Source of the DNA: MED-G116 sp038147495
GTDB lineage: Bacteria; Pseudomonadota; Alphaproteobacteria; Puniceispirillales; Puniceispirillaceae
Direction: 5' to 3'
Length of the DNA: 64,000 nucleotides
Assembly: GCA_038147495.1 (NCBI GenBank)
Contig: JAYQTT010000015.1
Coordinates: 62,001 to 126,000 of the forward strand
Part shown: one piece after another, positions 55,659 to 64,000 of the stretch
How the letters are laid out: the number at the start of each line of letters is the position of its first letter
How positions within the stretch are numbered: position 1 is the stretch's first letter
The notes under the pieces: generated by a model
Seen by the model: only the letters and a program-made list of their open reading frames with translations
Database searches by the model: none
Told to the model about the DNA's origin: nothing
Position numbers and translations under genes: made by a program

Positions 55659-57247
55659 CAATAGCCGATGGCACAGCCATCCTTTCGCGGGTCGGAGCCT
55701 CCACTGAGCAGATCTTCCTGCCAATCAATCCAGATTGCCTGTGACCCACCAATCGGGCGTGCGGCAGGCGCAATGTCATGGCCACGGGCGACCAGCGCAT
55801 CGATGATTGAGGACGGCACCAGTGTTTCAACTTCAACCTGATTGGTGAATGGGTCGGGGAAAAACCGTGGCAAGTCCTGTGCCATCTGGATGTCCATGCC
55901 GTAATCCAACATGCGGGTGAGCAACTGCATATGGCCGAAGGCCTGATATTCACCGCCCATCACGCCGAATGACATGGCGACACGGCCATCGCGCGTTGCC
56001 ATTCCGGGAATGATGGTGTGCAAGGGGCGCTTGCCCGGCTCAACCCGATTTGGGTGGGCTGTATCAACGACAAATCCCATACCCCGGTTTTGCAGCAGAA
56101 CCCCTGATTTCGGCGCCATAATCCCTGAACCAAAGCCGTAATAGACGGTATTGATAAAGCTGCAGGCGTTTCTGTCCTTGTCGACAATTGTGATGTAGAC
56201 GGTGCTTTTCTGGCCGGGTAGCGGCGAGGGTGGCAACGGGTCAAGGGCGCGTGACGGGTCGATCATGGCGCGCAATTTCGCGGCATATTCCGGGTTGATG
56301 ATCGTCTCGACAGGCACATCGACAAAGGCCGGGTCGGCAAGCACGGTGCCACGGTCACGATAGGCGAGGCGGCCGGCTTCGATTTCATAATGCATGCGGT
56401 CCGGATTGATCGGATCATCGCCGAATGTGTCGACATCAGACATGATGTTGAGCAATTGAAGGGCGATCATGCCTTGCCCGTTGGGCGGGCATTCCCAAAT
56501 GTCATAGCCTCGGAAATTGGTTTTGATTGGCGTGACATAATCGCCAATGGCGCGGTCCAGATCATCTTGCGTGTGCCGCCCGCCAAGCGATGCAAGCTTG
56601 GTCAAGATGTCGTCGGCAACCGGTCCCTTGTAAAAGCCATCACGGCCAAGCCGGGCAATTCGCTCAAGCGTTGCGGCGAGTGCAGGCTGGCTTTGCCGAC
56701 TGCCCATTTTCGGTGGTTTGCCGGCATTCAGCAGGACCGCCGCCGCATCGTCATCAAGCGCCTGACAACCAGCGGCAAAATCCGTGCTGACCCGCTGGGT
56801 GATTGGGTAACCGTCGCGCGCATAAGCGATGGCCGGAGCAAAGATTTTATCCAGAGCCAGCGTGCCATGGTCATTATTCAACTGCACCCACGCATCAACC
56901 GCTCCGGGGATGGTCACAGAATGCGGTGAAGTCTGGTCGATCGAAGTGATTCCCTGTTCGAGAAGCCACTCGCTGCCAAGGCCCATCGGCGCGCGGCCTG
57001 ACCCATTGAAGGCAATCGGGCGGTCACTGCCGGCCGGGCTGTAGAGACAAAAGCAATCCCCGCCAATACTGGTCGAGCCCGGCTCAACCACCGCCTGCAC
57101 AGCGGCAGCGGCAATCGCGGCATCAAGTGCGTTGCCGCCGGATTTGAGGATATCAATCGCGGCCTGTGTTGACAGCGGATGCGATGTGCTGGCCATAGCC
57201 GTGGGGGCGATGACCGGTGAGCGGCCCGGAGCCTGAAGATTACGCAT
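55658..57247 (-). CDS. Gamma-glutamyltransferase family protein
   Basis: A 529-residue Ntn hydrolase of the gamma-glutamyltranspeptidase family, made as a precursor that cleaves itself. The autocleavage point is expected before Thr in GQKSTVYITIVDKD, aligned with the small-subunit Thr of GGT. Other conserved parts are SGGNALDAAIAAAAVQAV, GSTSIGGDCFCLYS and GVMGGEYQAFGHMQ. It has no clear signal peptide, so it is probably cytoplasmic (YwrD-like). It could hydrolyse or transfer gamma-glutamyl groups of glutathione or other small amides. It follows gcvP after 123 bp and is coupled to the oxygenase by TGATG overlap. Confidence 0.92.
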   Translation of the reverse strand: MRNLQAPGRSPVIAPTAMASTSHPLSTQAAIDILKSGGNALDAAIAAAAVQAVVEPGSTSIGGDCFCLYSPAGSDRPIAFNGSGRAPMGLGSEWLLEQGITSIDQTSPHSVTIPGAVDAWVQLNNDHGTLALDKIFAPAIAYARDGYPITQRVSTDFAAGCQALDDDAAAVLLNAGKPPKMGSRQSQPALAATLERIARLGRDGFYKGPVADDILTKLASLGGRHTQDDLDRAIGDYVTPIKTNFRGYDIWECPPNGQGMIALQLLNIMSDVDTFGDDPINPDRMHYEIEAGRLAYRDRGTVLADPAFVDVPVETIINPEYAAKLRAMIDPSRALDPLPPSPLPGQKSTVYITIVDKDRNACSFINTVYYGFGSGIMAPKSGVLLQNRGMGFVVDTAHPNRVEPGKRPLHTIIPGMATRDGRVAMSFGVMGGEYQAFGHMQLLTRMLDYGMDIQMAQDLPRFFPDPFTNQVEVETLVPSSIIDALVARGHDIAPAARPIGGSQAIWIDWQEDLLSGGSDPRKDGCAIGY

Positions 57248-57370
57248 GGAAGATCACCTCAAAACAGATTCCCATTTTGATAGCACCGTGGAAAGGCAAA
57301 TGCCATGGTCTGGCGCGGGGCAATGATTGCCGCCGCACCAGAGACATGACATCAAAAAGGCCTGATGCTG

Positions 57371-60226
57371 TTATTGCGCCGCCTCATCCCACTCGGTCAC
57401 TGACGGACATGAGCAGATCAGGTTGCGATCACCATAGGCATTGTCAACGCGGCTTACCGGTGGCCAGTATTTATTCGCCTGACTGTTGCCCGCCGGATCA
57501 CCGGCTTGGCGCCGGCTATAGGCATGGTTCCAGTCATCGCCAAGAATTTCATCGGCGGTGTGTGGCGCGTTGACCAATGGATTGTCATCAACCGGCCAGT
57601 CTTTCCTTGTGACCGCCTCAATTTCTGCGGCAATGGCAAGCATGGCGTCACAGAAACGGTCAATCTCGGCAAGTGATTCCGACTCTGTCGGTTCAATCAT
57701 CAGGGTGCCTGAGACCGGAAAGGACATGGTCGGTGCATGGAAGCCGAAATCAATCAGCCGCTTGGCGATGTCCTCATTGCTTATGCCGGATTTTTCCTGC
57801 AATGGCCGGATGTCGATAATGCACTCATGCGCAACACGGCCCTTGCTGCCGGTATAAAGCACGTCATAGGCGTCCGCCAGCCGTGCCACAACATAATTGG
57901 CAGCAAGGATCGCCATTGATGTGGCCTGCTTCATACCTTCGGCACCCATCATCCGGATATAGGCATAGGTGATCGGCAGAATGCTTGCCGAGCCGTATGG
58001 TGCCGCACTGACGGCGCCCTCATCGGCAAGCGGGGATCCGGGCAGATATGGTGCCAGATGCGCGGCAACGCCAATCGGTCCAACACCCGGTCCGCCGCCA
58101 CCATGCGGGATGCAGAAGGTTTTATGAAGGTTCAGGTGGCTGACATCAGCGCCGAATTGCGGTGGTGCGCAATGTCCGACCAGCGCATTCAGATTCGCCC
58201 CATCGACATAGACCTGCCCACCTGCGTCATGGATGATCTTGCACACATCAGTGATGGATTCCTCGAACACGCCATGTGTTGACGGATATGTCACCATGAT
58301 CGCGGCAAGATTATCGCGATGCATTTCGGTTTTTGCCGTAAGGTCCGCCACATCGATATTGCCATCGGCATCGCATTTCACGACAACGACTTTCATTCCG
58401 GCAAGAATTGCCGATGCCGGATTGGTGCCATGCGCAGATGCCGGTATCAGGCAGATATTGCGGTGCTCTTCACCATTGGCGGCATGATAACGAGCAATCG
58501 CCAGAAGCCCGGCATATTCGCCTTGTGAGCCAGCGTTTGGCTGCAACGAGACGGCGGCGTACCCTGTAGACTCGGCAAGCAGCTTTTCAAGTTGCGTGAT
58601 CATCTGCAAATAGCCAGCGGCCTGATCCTTCGGAGCATAGGGATGGATCTGGCCAAACTCAGGCCAGGTGACGGGCATCATCTCGGCGGCGGCATTCAGT
58701 TTCATCGTGCAGGAACCAAGCGGGATCATGCAGCGGTCAAGTGCCAGATCGCGATCAGCGAGACTGCGCATATAGCGCATCATCTCGGTTTCAGAACGAT
58801 AGCGATGAAATACAGGCTGGCGCATAAAGCCCGAGCTGCGCAGCGCTTTGCTGGCAATACCGGATGTCGCGTCATTCGCATTCGGCATGCTGGCCCCAAG
58901 TGCCGCCAACAGCTGTGACAACGCATCAGAGGTTGTGGTCTCATCAAAGCTTGCGCTAACCGCTCCATCGAGTTGACGCAGGTTGAAACCGGCGGCAAGC
59001 GCTTTTGCCATGATGTCGTCACTGTCGTCTTTTGCTTCGATCACTACGGTATCAAAGAAGGTGTCATGCCGCACAGTGCGCCCGGCTTGACGCATTGCCG
59101 CGGCAAAACGGCAGGCCATGTCATGCGCGTGACCGGCAATTCGGGTCAGACCTTCAGGCCCATGCCAAGCGGCATAGAATCCGGCGATAACCGCCAACAG
59201 CACCTGTGCTGTACAGATGTTTGATGTGGCTTTTTCGCGGCGGATATGCTGTTCGCGTGTCTGCAAGGCAAGCCGGTAGGCCTGCCGTCCTTCACGGTCC
59301 TGACTGACGCCGACAAGGCGTCCGGGGATGGACCGCTGCAGGGTGCTTTTGGTGGCAAAGAACGCGGCATGCGGGCCACCAAAGCCCATCGGCACGCCAA
59401 AGCGTTGTGCCGAACCAACGACAATATCGGCGCCAAGCGCGCCCGGTGACTCAATCATGCACAGCGCCAGAAGGTCACTGGCCACAATGGCCATGCCGCC
59501 AACGGCTTGAATGGCGTCAATTTCCGGTTTGATGTCGCGGATTTCGCCGGTGCTTCCCGGATAGCTGATCAATGCACCAAAACATGTCTCATCAACAGCT
59601 TGGTCAACAGGGGCAATATCCAAGGTGATGCCAAGCGGCTTTGCCCTCGTGCGCAAGATACCGATGGTTTGTGGGTGCGTGTCGGGATCAACACGGAATA
59701 TTGTGCCTTTTTGGCGATGCGCCCGAAAGGCCATGGCCATGGCCTCGGCGGCGGCTGTCGCCTCATCAAGCAGCGAGGCATTGGCAATGTCCATGCCGGT
59801 CAGTTCGACAACAACCGTCTGGAAATTCAGGATAGCCTCAAGTCGACCTTGCGATATTTCAGGCTGGTAAGGCGTGTAGGCGGTATACCATGCAGGGTTC
59901 TCAAGCACATTGCGCTGGATCACCGGTGGCAGGTGGCAATTGTAATAGCCCATGCCAATCAGCGAGGTCTTGATGCTGTTCATTCCAGCCAGTGTTTTCA
60001 TCTCGGCAAGAATTTCCGCTTCCGAGAGTGCCGCTGGGATGTCCATCTCATCGGTGCGCCGGATATGCTTTGGGATCACCTCATCAAGCAAGACGTCGAG
60101 TGATTTGACACCAATGGTTTGCAGCATGGTGCTGACGTCATGCGGATTTGGGCCGATATGACGGGAGGTGAATGGCGCTTGTGGTGCGGCGGCAGGGATG
60201 CTGTGTGTGTTGTCCAATGGTGACAT
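57371..60226 (-). CDS. gcvP: Glycine dehydrogenase (aminomethyl-transferring), P-protein
   Basis: A 951-residue single-chain PLP enzyme that decarboxylates glycine and passes the aminomethyl group to lipoyl-GcvH. The PLP lysine is Lys702 in NLHKTFCIPHGGGGPG. The N-terminal half retains TGMDIANASLLDEATAAAEA and the C-terminal half PNAGSQGEYAGLLAIARYH. The ATG at 60226 is standard. It is third in the gcvT-gcvH-gcvP operon, 83 bp after gcvH, and is controlled by the upstream glycine riboswitch. Confidence 0.98.
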   Translation of the reverse strand: MSPLDNTHSIPAAAPQAPFTSRHIGPNPHDVSTMLQTIGVKSLDVLLDEVIPKHIRRTDEMDIPAALSEAEILAEMKTLAGMNSIKTSLIGMGYYNCHLPPVIQRNVLENPAWYTAYTPYQPEISQGRLEAILNFQTVVVELTGMDIANASLLDEATAAAEAMAMAFRAHRQKGTIFRVDPDTHPQTIGILRTRAKPLGITLDIAPVDQAVDETCFGALISYPGSTGEIRDIKPEIDAIQAVGGMAIVASDLLALCMIESPGALGADIVVGSAQRFGVPMGFGGPHAAFFATKSTLQRSIPGRLVGVSQDREGRQAYRLALQTREQHIRREKATSNICTAQVLLAVIAGFYAAWHGPEGLTRIAGHAHDMACRFAAAMRQAGRTVRHDTFFDTVVIEAKDDSDDIMAKALAAGFNLRQLDGAVSASFDETTTSDALSQLLAALGASMPNANDATSGIASKALRSSGFMRQPVFHRYRSETEMMRYMRSLADRDLALDRCMIPLGSCTMKLNAAAEMMPVTWPEFGQIHPYAPKDQAAGYLQMITQLEKLLAESTGYAAVSLQPNAGSQGEYAGLLAIARYHAANGEEHRNICLIPASAHGTNPASAILAGMKVVVVKCDADGNIDVADLTAKTEMHRDNLAAIMVTYPSTHGVFEESITDVCKIIHDAGGQVYVDGANLNALVGHCAPPQFGADVSHLNLHKTFCIPHGGGGPGVGPIGVAAHLAPYLPGSPLADEGAVSAAPYGSASILPITYAYIRMMGAEGMKQATSMAILAANYVVARLADAYDVLYTGSKGRVAHECIIDIRPLQEKSGISNEDIAKRLIDFGFHAPTMSFPVSGTLMIEPTESESLAEIDRFCDAMLAIAAEIEAVTRKDWPVDDNPLVNAPHTADEILGDDWNHAYSRRQAGDPAGNSQANKYWPPVSRVDNAYGDRNLICSCPSVTEWDEAAQ

Positions 60227-60309
60227 GGGGGCACTCCTTTGCTTTTTATCGTCTTTTTAACTTTGTAATTCGCCTTGTTCGGGCCTTGCAGAGGCTGGGC
60301 TTTTGCGGA

Positions 60310-60672
60310 TTAGCCAATCATCGCGTTGTACGCCGCCTCATCCATCATGTCGTCGAGCTCACTTTTGTCAGCGACACGGATTTTGAAAAGCCAGCTTTCG
60401 GTGGCACGGTCCGGGGTGATGCTTGTCAGATCATCCAGCATGGCCTCGTTCACCTCGACAATCTCTCCGGCTGCAGGGCTGTAGATGTCGGAGGCGGCTT
60501 TCACCGACTCAAACACAGCAACCGCATCGCCCTTGGCGACTTCGCTGCCAACCTCGGGCAGTTCGACAAAGACAATGTCGCCAAGCTGTTCAATGGCGTG
60601 GGGGGAAATACCAACAGTGCCAGTATCACCATCCAGATTGATCCACTCATGGTCCTCGGTATAACGAATCAT
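60310..60672 (-). CDS. gcvH: Glycine cleavage system H protein
   Basis: A 120-residue lipoyl carrier shuttling the aminomethyl intermediate between P, T and L proteins. Lipoylation Lys58 is in FESVKAASDIYSP, and GTVGISPHAIEQLGDIVFVELP is the family hallmark. The ATG at 60672 follows AGAGAGGAAAA. It is positioned between gcvT (55 bp upstream) and gcvP. Confidence 0.98.
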   Translation of the reverse strand: MIRYTEDHEWINLDGDTGTVGISPHAIEQLGDIVFVELPEVGSEVAKGDAVAVFESVKAASDIYSPAAGEIVEVNEAMLDDLTSITPDRATESWLFKIRVADKSELDDMMDEAAYNAMIG

Positions 60673-60727
60673 GCTTTTTTCCTCTCTTTAACTTTACCGG
60701 CCACGCTGGCCAGCTTCCTTGTCTTGT

Positions 60728-61831
60728 TTAGTTACGAACATATCGGTGCGGTACGAGCGGTAATTCGACCACCTCGACAGGCGTTTCCTTGCCGCGCGTT
60801 GCCGCAAGAAGTGTCGTTCCGGAGCTGGCCGCCGCTGCTGCGACAAGGCCAAGGGCTGCCGGTGCGTCAAGGCTGGGAGCAAAGCCACCAGAGGTCACTC
60901 GTCCCACCAGTTCCCCGTCCAGCATCAATTCAGTGCCATCGCGCACCGGCCTGCCGCCAACAGGGCGCAGGCCGACCAATTGTCGTGACGGTCCATCCTG
61001 CCAATCTGCCAGAATCTTATCGGCGCCCGGAAAGTCTGCCGCCTCACGACGACGCTTCGACAGGGCAAAGCCCACTCCGGCTTCAACCGGATTGATGGTT
61101 TCGTCCAATTCGTGCCCCCACAACGGAAGGCCAGCCTCGAGCCGGAGCGTATCACGCGCCCCAAGCCCGGCCAGAAACACATCATCACGCGCCGCCAAAA
61201 CAGAGGCCAGATCAATCGCCGCGTCATTCGCTACAGAAATTTCAAAGCCATCTTCTCCGGTATAGCCCGACCGTGTGACAACACAGTCAATCCCGGCCAG
61301 AGAAAACCGCTTGATATTCATAAAGGTAAAGCCCGTGAGGTCAGCGCCAAGGTCGCTTAGAACAGCTGCCGCCGCCGGCCCCTGTAAGGCAAGCAGGGCG
61401 CGGTCATCATGCACCGTCATTGTCACGTCATCACCGGGAAGATTGGCTTGCAGATGGGCGATGTCATGCGTTGCCCTGCCCGCATTCACCACAAGATGGA
61501 GGCTGCCTTCAAAACGGGCAATCATCAGATCATCAAGGACGCCGCCTGTCTCGTTCAGGAACAGCGAATAACGCACCCGTCCGTCTTTAACGAGGTCCAT
61601 CGCGGTCGGGGTCAGGCGCTCCACCATCGCGTCTGCGCCAGCGCCGGAAAGTTCAACCTGTGCCATGTGCGAGACATCAAAAAGGGCGGCACCGGCGCGG
61701 CAGGCCAGATGCTCTGCCTTGATGCCAGCTGGATATTGCACAGGCATATCCCAACCGGCAAAAGGCACCATGCGGGCGCCATGGGCGATATGAAAGTCGT
61801 AAAGGGGAGTCCGACGGTTTTCCAATTTCAA
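60728..61831 (-). CDS. gcvT: Glycine cleavage system T protein (aminomethyltransferase)
   Basis: A 367-residue folate enzyme releasing ammonia and forming methylene-THF from aminomethyl-GcvH. AHGARMVPFAGWDMPVQYPA, LFDVSHMAQVELSGA and VTRSGYTGEDGFEI are diagnostic. No ATG exists at the 5' end. Two TTG codons (61831 and 61825) are in frame; the second has better spacing (seven bases) from GAGG and may be the true start, giving MENRRTPLYDF. It is the first gene after the glycine riboswitch. Confidence 0.95.
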   Translation of the reverse strand: MKLENRRTPLYDFHIAHGARMVPFAGWDMPVQYPAGIKAEHLACRAGAALFDVSHMAQVELSGAGADAMVERLTPTAMDLVKDGRVRYSLFLNETGGVLDDLMIARFEGSLHLVVNAGRATHDIAHLQANLPGDDVTMTVHDDRALLALQGPAAAAVLSDLGADLTGFTFMNIKRFSLAGIDCVVTRSGYTGEDGFEISVANDAAIDLASVLAARDDVFLAGLGARDTLRLEAGLPLWGHELDETINPVEAGVGFALSKRRREAADFPGADKILADWQDGPSRQLVGLRPVGGRPVRDGTELMLDGELVGRVTSGGFAPSLDAPAALGLVAAAAASSGTTLLAATRGKETPVEVVELPLVPHRYVRN

Positions 61832-61876
61832 TCCTCAGTTCCACATGCATAAAGACAGCGCCGATTATCATCGGTC

Positions 61877-62078
61877 GCCCCCTCTGTCATGGAACCTGAG
61901 AGATTTCCCATCGGCCTGTATTATGTGGCCGTGGTTTTCACCGTCGGTGGACACTGTCGTGCCGCTTTCCAGAGTGCTCACATGAATGAGTACGGGTACC
62001 TGAGAGTTTCTGGGGAATTGCTCCTTCGGTGCCGGCTTAAACGAACACAAGATCCGTCCGCGCGGGCTCTCCCCACCC
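61877..62078 (-). promoter_or_regulatory. Tandem glycine riboswitch upstream of gcvTHP
   Basis: On the minus strand two glycine aptamers follow each other. The first runs from GGGGAGAGCCC through GCACCGAAGGAGCAA to AAACTCTCAGGTACC. The second runs from ACTCTGGAAAGCG through CACCGACGGTGAAA to AAATCTCTCAGGTTCC and closes with ACAGAGGG. These are the classical conserved cores. It should switch the gcvT-gcvH-gcvP operon on in glycine. The rest of the 61832-62315 spacer holds no gene. Confidence 0.95.
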
Positions 62079-62315
62079 ATGTATCGAGCTCGATCACAAT
62101 ATGCCGGTTAGGCCGCCATCGCAAGAGTAAAAATATCCGCCTTGGCTTCGGCGGTGCGCGGCAAGTTGTCATCGCAAATTTCTTCGCCCCTGACGCATGC
62201 TGATGCTTGCGATCACCATGCCGCTTACCCATATCAGGCGGGTAGTGGTTAATCGCAGATAGACTGCATCTTTACTGGCGTTGAGGACCGTGTCAGCGCC
62301 GTTTGTAACAGGGAT

Positions 62316-64000
62316 ATGAATGCCATGCCGGATAGCTGTCCAACCTGGGATTTGGGCGATCTTTACGCCAGCGTTGATGATCCAAAATTGCAGGGCGACC
62401 TGAAAGGCGCGGCAAGTGACGCCGACCGGCTTTCATCCGAATGGCAAGGCAAGCTTGCAAATGCATCTGCAGAGCAGCTTGCCGCTGTTATCGGTGAATA
62501 TGAGCGCGTTTTCGAGGTGCTTGGCAAAGTGCAGAGCCACGCACAGTTGCTGTTTGCAGCGAACACGAATGACGCCAATATCGCCCGCCATCACCAATCC
62601 GTGCGCGAGGTGGCGGCAACGATCAATGCCAAATTGTTATTTGTCGAACTGGAAATCGCCGTTCTTGACGAGACGCATCTCGCCGCGCTTCTGGCAACGC
62701 CGGAGCTTGCCCATTGGCAGCCCTGGTTGCGGCGGGTGAGGGCAATGGCCCCATACCAGCTGTCGGCGGATATGGAGCGGATGCTGGCCGAGCGGGCGCC
62801 AGCCGGGCGCGGGGCATGGGTCAGGCTTTTTGACGAAACTGCCGCCGCCTTGCGGTTCTCATTTCAGGGTGCGGAGGTTACAGAGGCAGAAATCCTCGAT
62901 ATGCTGTCCAATCCTGATGCGGCAAAGCGGAGTGAGGCCGGGAAGTCTCTGTCGTCTACGCTGAAAGCGAATGAGCGTCTGCTGTCATTGATCCTGAACA
63001 CGATCGCCAAGGATAAAGAGGTCGAAGATCGGTGGCGTGGCTTTGCCCGTCCGGTGGCTTCGCGCAATTTGGCAAATGATGTGGATGATGAGGTGGTCGA
63101 CGCGCTTGTTGGCGCTGTCACTGGCAGGTTTGGCGACCTCACGCATCGCTATTACGCTTTGAAGGCAGGCTGGATGGGCCGTGACCAGATTGATTGGTGG
63201 GATCGCAACGCCCCGCTGCCGGGTGACGATGACAGGGTTTTTGTATGGGACGAGGCGGAGCGCATCGTTCTTGATGCTTTTGCCGGATTTGATCCGGAAA
63301 TGGCGGCAATGGCAAAACCGTTTTTTGATCAGGGTTGGATTGATGCTGCCCCACGCGCGGGCAAAAGCTCTGGCGCCTTCTCGCATCCGGTCACGCCGTC
63401 CGCACATCCCTATATTTTGATGAATTTTGCCGGTAAATCTCGTGATGTGATGACGCTTGCGCATGAAATGGGGCATGGCGTCCACCAATGTATGGCATCT
63501 GACAAAGGGTATTTGATGTCGGACACGCCGCTGACGCTTGCCGAGACGGCTTCTGTGTTTGCTGAAATGCTGGCTTTCAGACAGCTTGTCGACAGCGCCG
63601 ATGATGTTGGCACCCGGCGGATGCTTCTTGCCGGCAAGGTCGAGGATATGCTGAACACAGTTGTCCGGCAGGTGGCATTTCACAATTTCGAAACCGCTTT
63701 TCATGACACGCGAGCCGGCGGTGAATTGACCGCCGATGATATTTCCGACATCTGGATGCAAACACAACGCGCCGCACTTGGTCCGGCAGTGCGCCTTGGC
63801 GATGATTATCGTCCGGTCTGGGGTTATATCCCGCATTTCGTTCATACGCCTTTCTATGTGTATGCCTATGCGTTTGGCGATTGTCTGGTGAACGCGCTCT
63901 GGCAGAGTTTCCAAAAGGCCGGTGAGGCCGGAACAGCGGGTGAATTTGTCGACAAATACAAATATCTGCTTCGCGCCGGTGGTACCGAACGCTATGACGT
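62316..64000 (+). CDS. M3-family oligoendopeptidase F (3' end outside window)
   Basis: At least 561 residues of a zinc metallopeptidase that cuts small peptides in the cytosol. The zinc motif HEMGH begins at residue 383 (LAHEMGHGVHQ), with the downstream zinc Glu in LAETASVFAEML about 26 residues later. The N-terminal part begins MNAMPDSCPTWDLGDLYAS, typical of PepF. The frame is open to the window edge, with the C-terminal HFVHTPFYVYAYAFGD present, so about 40 residues are missing. The ATG at 62316 follows AGGGAT; a second ATG three codons later is possible. It is divergent from the gcv operon. Confidence 0.93.
   Translation, partial: MNAMPDSCPTWDLGDLYASVDDPKLQGDLKGAASDADRLSSEWQGKLANASAEQLAAVIGEYERVFEVLGKVQSHAQLLFAANTNDANIARHHQSVREVAATINAKLLFVELEIAVLDETHLAALLATPELAHWQPWLRRVRAMAPYQLSADMERMLAERAPAGRGAWVRLFDETAAALRFSFQGAEVTEAEILDMLSNPDAAKRSEAGKSLSSTLKANERLLSLILNTIAKDKEVEDRWRGFARPVASRNLANDVDDEVVDALVGAVTGRFGDLTHRYYALKAGWMGRDQIDWWDRNAPLPGDDDRVFVWDEAERIVLDAFAGFDPEMAAMAKPFFDQGWIDAAPRAGKSSGAFSHPVTPSAHPYILMNFAGKSRDVMTLAHEMGHGVHQCMASDKGYLMSDTPLTLAETASVFAEMLAFRQLVDSADDVGTRRMLLAGKVEDMLNTVVRQVAFHNFETAFHDTRAGGELTADDISDIWMQTQRAALGPAVRLGDDYRPVWGYIPHFVHTPFYVYAYAFGDCLVNALWQSFQKAGEAGTAGEFVDKYKYLLRAGGTERYD

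Overview
The window is one continuous chromosomal stretch of an alphaproteobacterium. Four things support this: the two-component pair, RapZ and AhcY neighbourhood; AddAB in place of RecBCD; the aroA-cmk-rpsA-ihfB-lapA-trpFBA-accD-folC order, with an AroA-divergent FYDLN acidic protein; and the lptC-lptA-lptB block beside a short ribonuclease D. Moderate GC, compact spacing and a streamlined gene set suggest a free-living, probably marine lineage such as SAR116/Puniceispirillales. That placement is inference; no 16S gene is present.

Layout. 1-6.2 kb: 3' end of polA, a ChvI/ChvG-type two-component system, rapZ, ahcY and tsaE. 6.3-13.2 kb: addB, addA and trxA (DNA break repair, thioredoxin). 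13.2-23.1 kb, minus strand: aroA-cmk, rpsA, ihfB, a LapA-domain protein, trpF-trpB-trpA, accD and folC (aromatic and tryptophan synthesis, translation, fatty acid and folate synthesis). 23.1-24.5 kb: the divergent FYDLN-acid gene, a tRNA-Ala(GGC) gene cut off in its T-loop, and about 440 bp of unassigned sequence. 24.5-27.8 kb, minus: lptB, lptA, lptC, short RNase D and tRNA-Leu(CAG). 28-40 kb: an NDUFA9-like dehydrogenase, uppP, gltD-gltB, a GNAT, a GST-like protein, an alpha/beta hydrolase and a frameshifted glycosyltransferase. 39.9-47 kb: thrS, infC, rpmI, rplT, pheS and pheT. 47-52.4 kb: a periplasmic PQQ-type sugar dehydrogenase, leuA, lepA and a small membrane protein. 52.6-54.9 kb: tRNA-Ser(GGA), an AT-rich spacer, a large stem-loop and a decayed S8 autotransporter protease. 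54.9-62.1 kb, minus: tandem glycine riboswitch, gcvT-gcvH-gcvP, then ggt coupled to a 2-oxoglutarate/Fe(II) oxygenase. 62.3 kb to the end: an M3-family oligoendopeptidase, cut by the window edge.

Most of the window is housekeeping. The unusual points are: infC apparently starting at ATA with a TAA directly in front; the truncated tRNA-Ala where the rpoN-hpf-ptsN block would be expected beside lptB; no hprK/PTS genes at the chvIG-rapZ locus and a RapZ whose Walker A lysine is leucine; a near-perfect 64-nt hairpin ahead of pheS; the ggt-oxygenase pair behind the glycine-riboswitch operon; and fresh gene decay (glycosyltransferase frameshift, S8 protease remnants). I saw no CRISPR array, rRNA operon, insertion sequence or defence cassette.
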